Shown: piece by piece, positions 12,931 through 14,285 of the stretch
Position numbering within the stretch: position 1 is the first letter of the stretch
How the letters are laid out: each line of letters opens with the position of its first letter
Translations under genes and position numbers: made by a program
Source: CAYXZP01 sp964469485
Lineage (GTDB): Bacteria; Desulfobacterota; Binatia; UBA1149; CAYXZP01
Direction of reading: 5' to 3'
Assembly: GCA_964469485.1 (NCBI GenBank)
Contig: CAYXZP010000061.1
Span: 1 to 14,285, forward strand
Length of the DNA: 14,285 bases
Notes under the pieces: model-generated
What the model was told of the DNA's origin: nothing
What the model saw: only the letters and a program-made list of their open reading frames with translations
Database searches by the model: none

Positions 12931-14285
<1,355 letters not shown>

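Overview
The window is 14.3 kb of GC-rich bacterial chromosome in which every supported gene lies on the plus strand. It is densely packed, with many start/stop overlaps and no gene-free stretch longer than about 90 bases. A sigma-32-type factor with an RpoH box, a lipoprotein with a lipobox, and the order xseA...xseB-ispA-tlyA followed by rpoZ point to a Gram-negative of deltaproteobacterial grade (Myxococcota, Desulfobacterota, Binatota or a relative). That placement is inference from gene content, not from a phylogeny. GTG is the start codon of about seven of the eighteen visible gene starts, and from ctpA onward the AUA isoleucine codon is unusually common for such a GC-rich genome.

Layout. 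(1) 1-722: the 3' part of a PIG-L/LmbE deacetylase and a short gene that looks like the N-terminal stub of a NagB-like sugar-phosphate isomerase. Codon use here (no AUA, strong CTC bias for Leu) differs from the rest. (2) 723-793: an intergenic region with a good -10 element so close to the ctpA ATG that the transcript would be leaderless. (3) 794-7164: a tight run of ctpA (S41 protease), xseA (ExoVII large subunit), an M23/LytM-type peptidase, a nitrate-reductase-associated-family protein, mobA, xseB (ExoVII small subunit), ispA (farnesyl/geranyl diphosphate synthase) and tlyA. The familiar xseA-xseB-ispA-dxs-tlyA order can be recognised, but three genes sit between xseA and xseB and dxs is missing. 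(4) 7165-9598: a sigma-70-type promoter, rpoZ, an overlapping rpoH-type sigma factor, a short FLAD1/CinA-type MoCF-domain protein and a small exported or membrane hypothetical protein. (5) 9599-14285: a promoter-like region with an inverted repeat, a START/SRPBCC-like lipoprotein, engB, a UbiA-family decaprenyl-phosphate phosphoribosyltransferase-like protein, a DUF362 protein and the first half of secA, which runs off the end.

The genes are mostly housekeeping: periplasmic proteolysis and wall remodelling, DNA repair, isoprenoid synthesis, rRNA methylation, transcription, ribosome assembly and protein export. Two themes recur. Molybdenum-cofactor-related functions appear as the NRAP-family gene with mobA and as the MoCF-domain protein. 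Polyprenyl lipid chemistry appears as ispA and the UbiA-family transferase.

I found no mobile element, CRISPR array, RNA gene, defence system or clearly new biological system. The most interesting signals are the composition break at about 723 next to a truncated gene, the rewired ExoVII/isoprenoid operon, the rpoZ-rpoH overlap, the UbiA-DUF362 pair, and two small uncharacterised envelope proteins separated by a region with competing hairpins.
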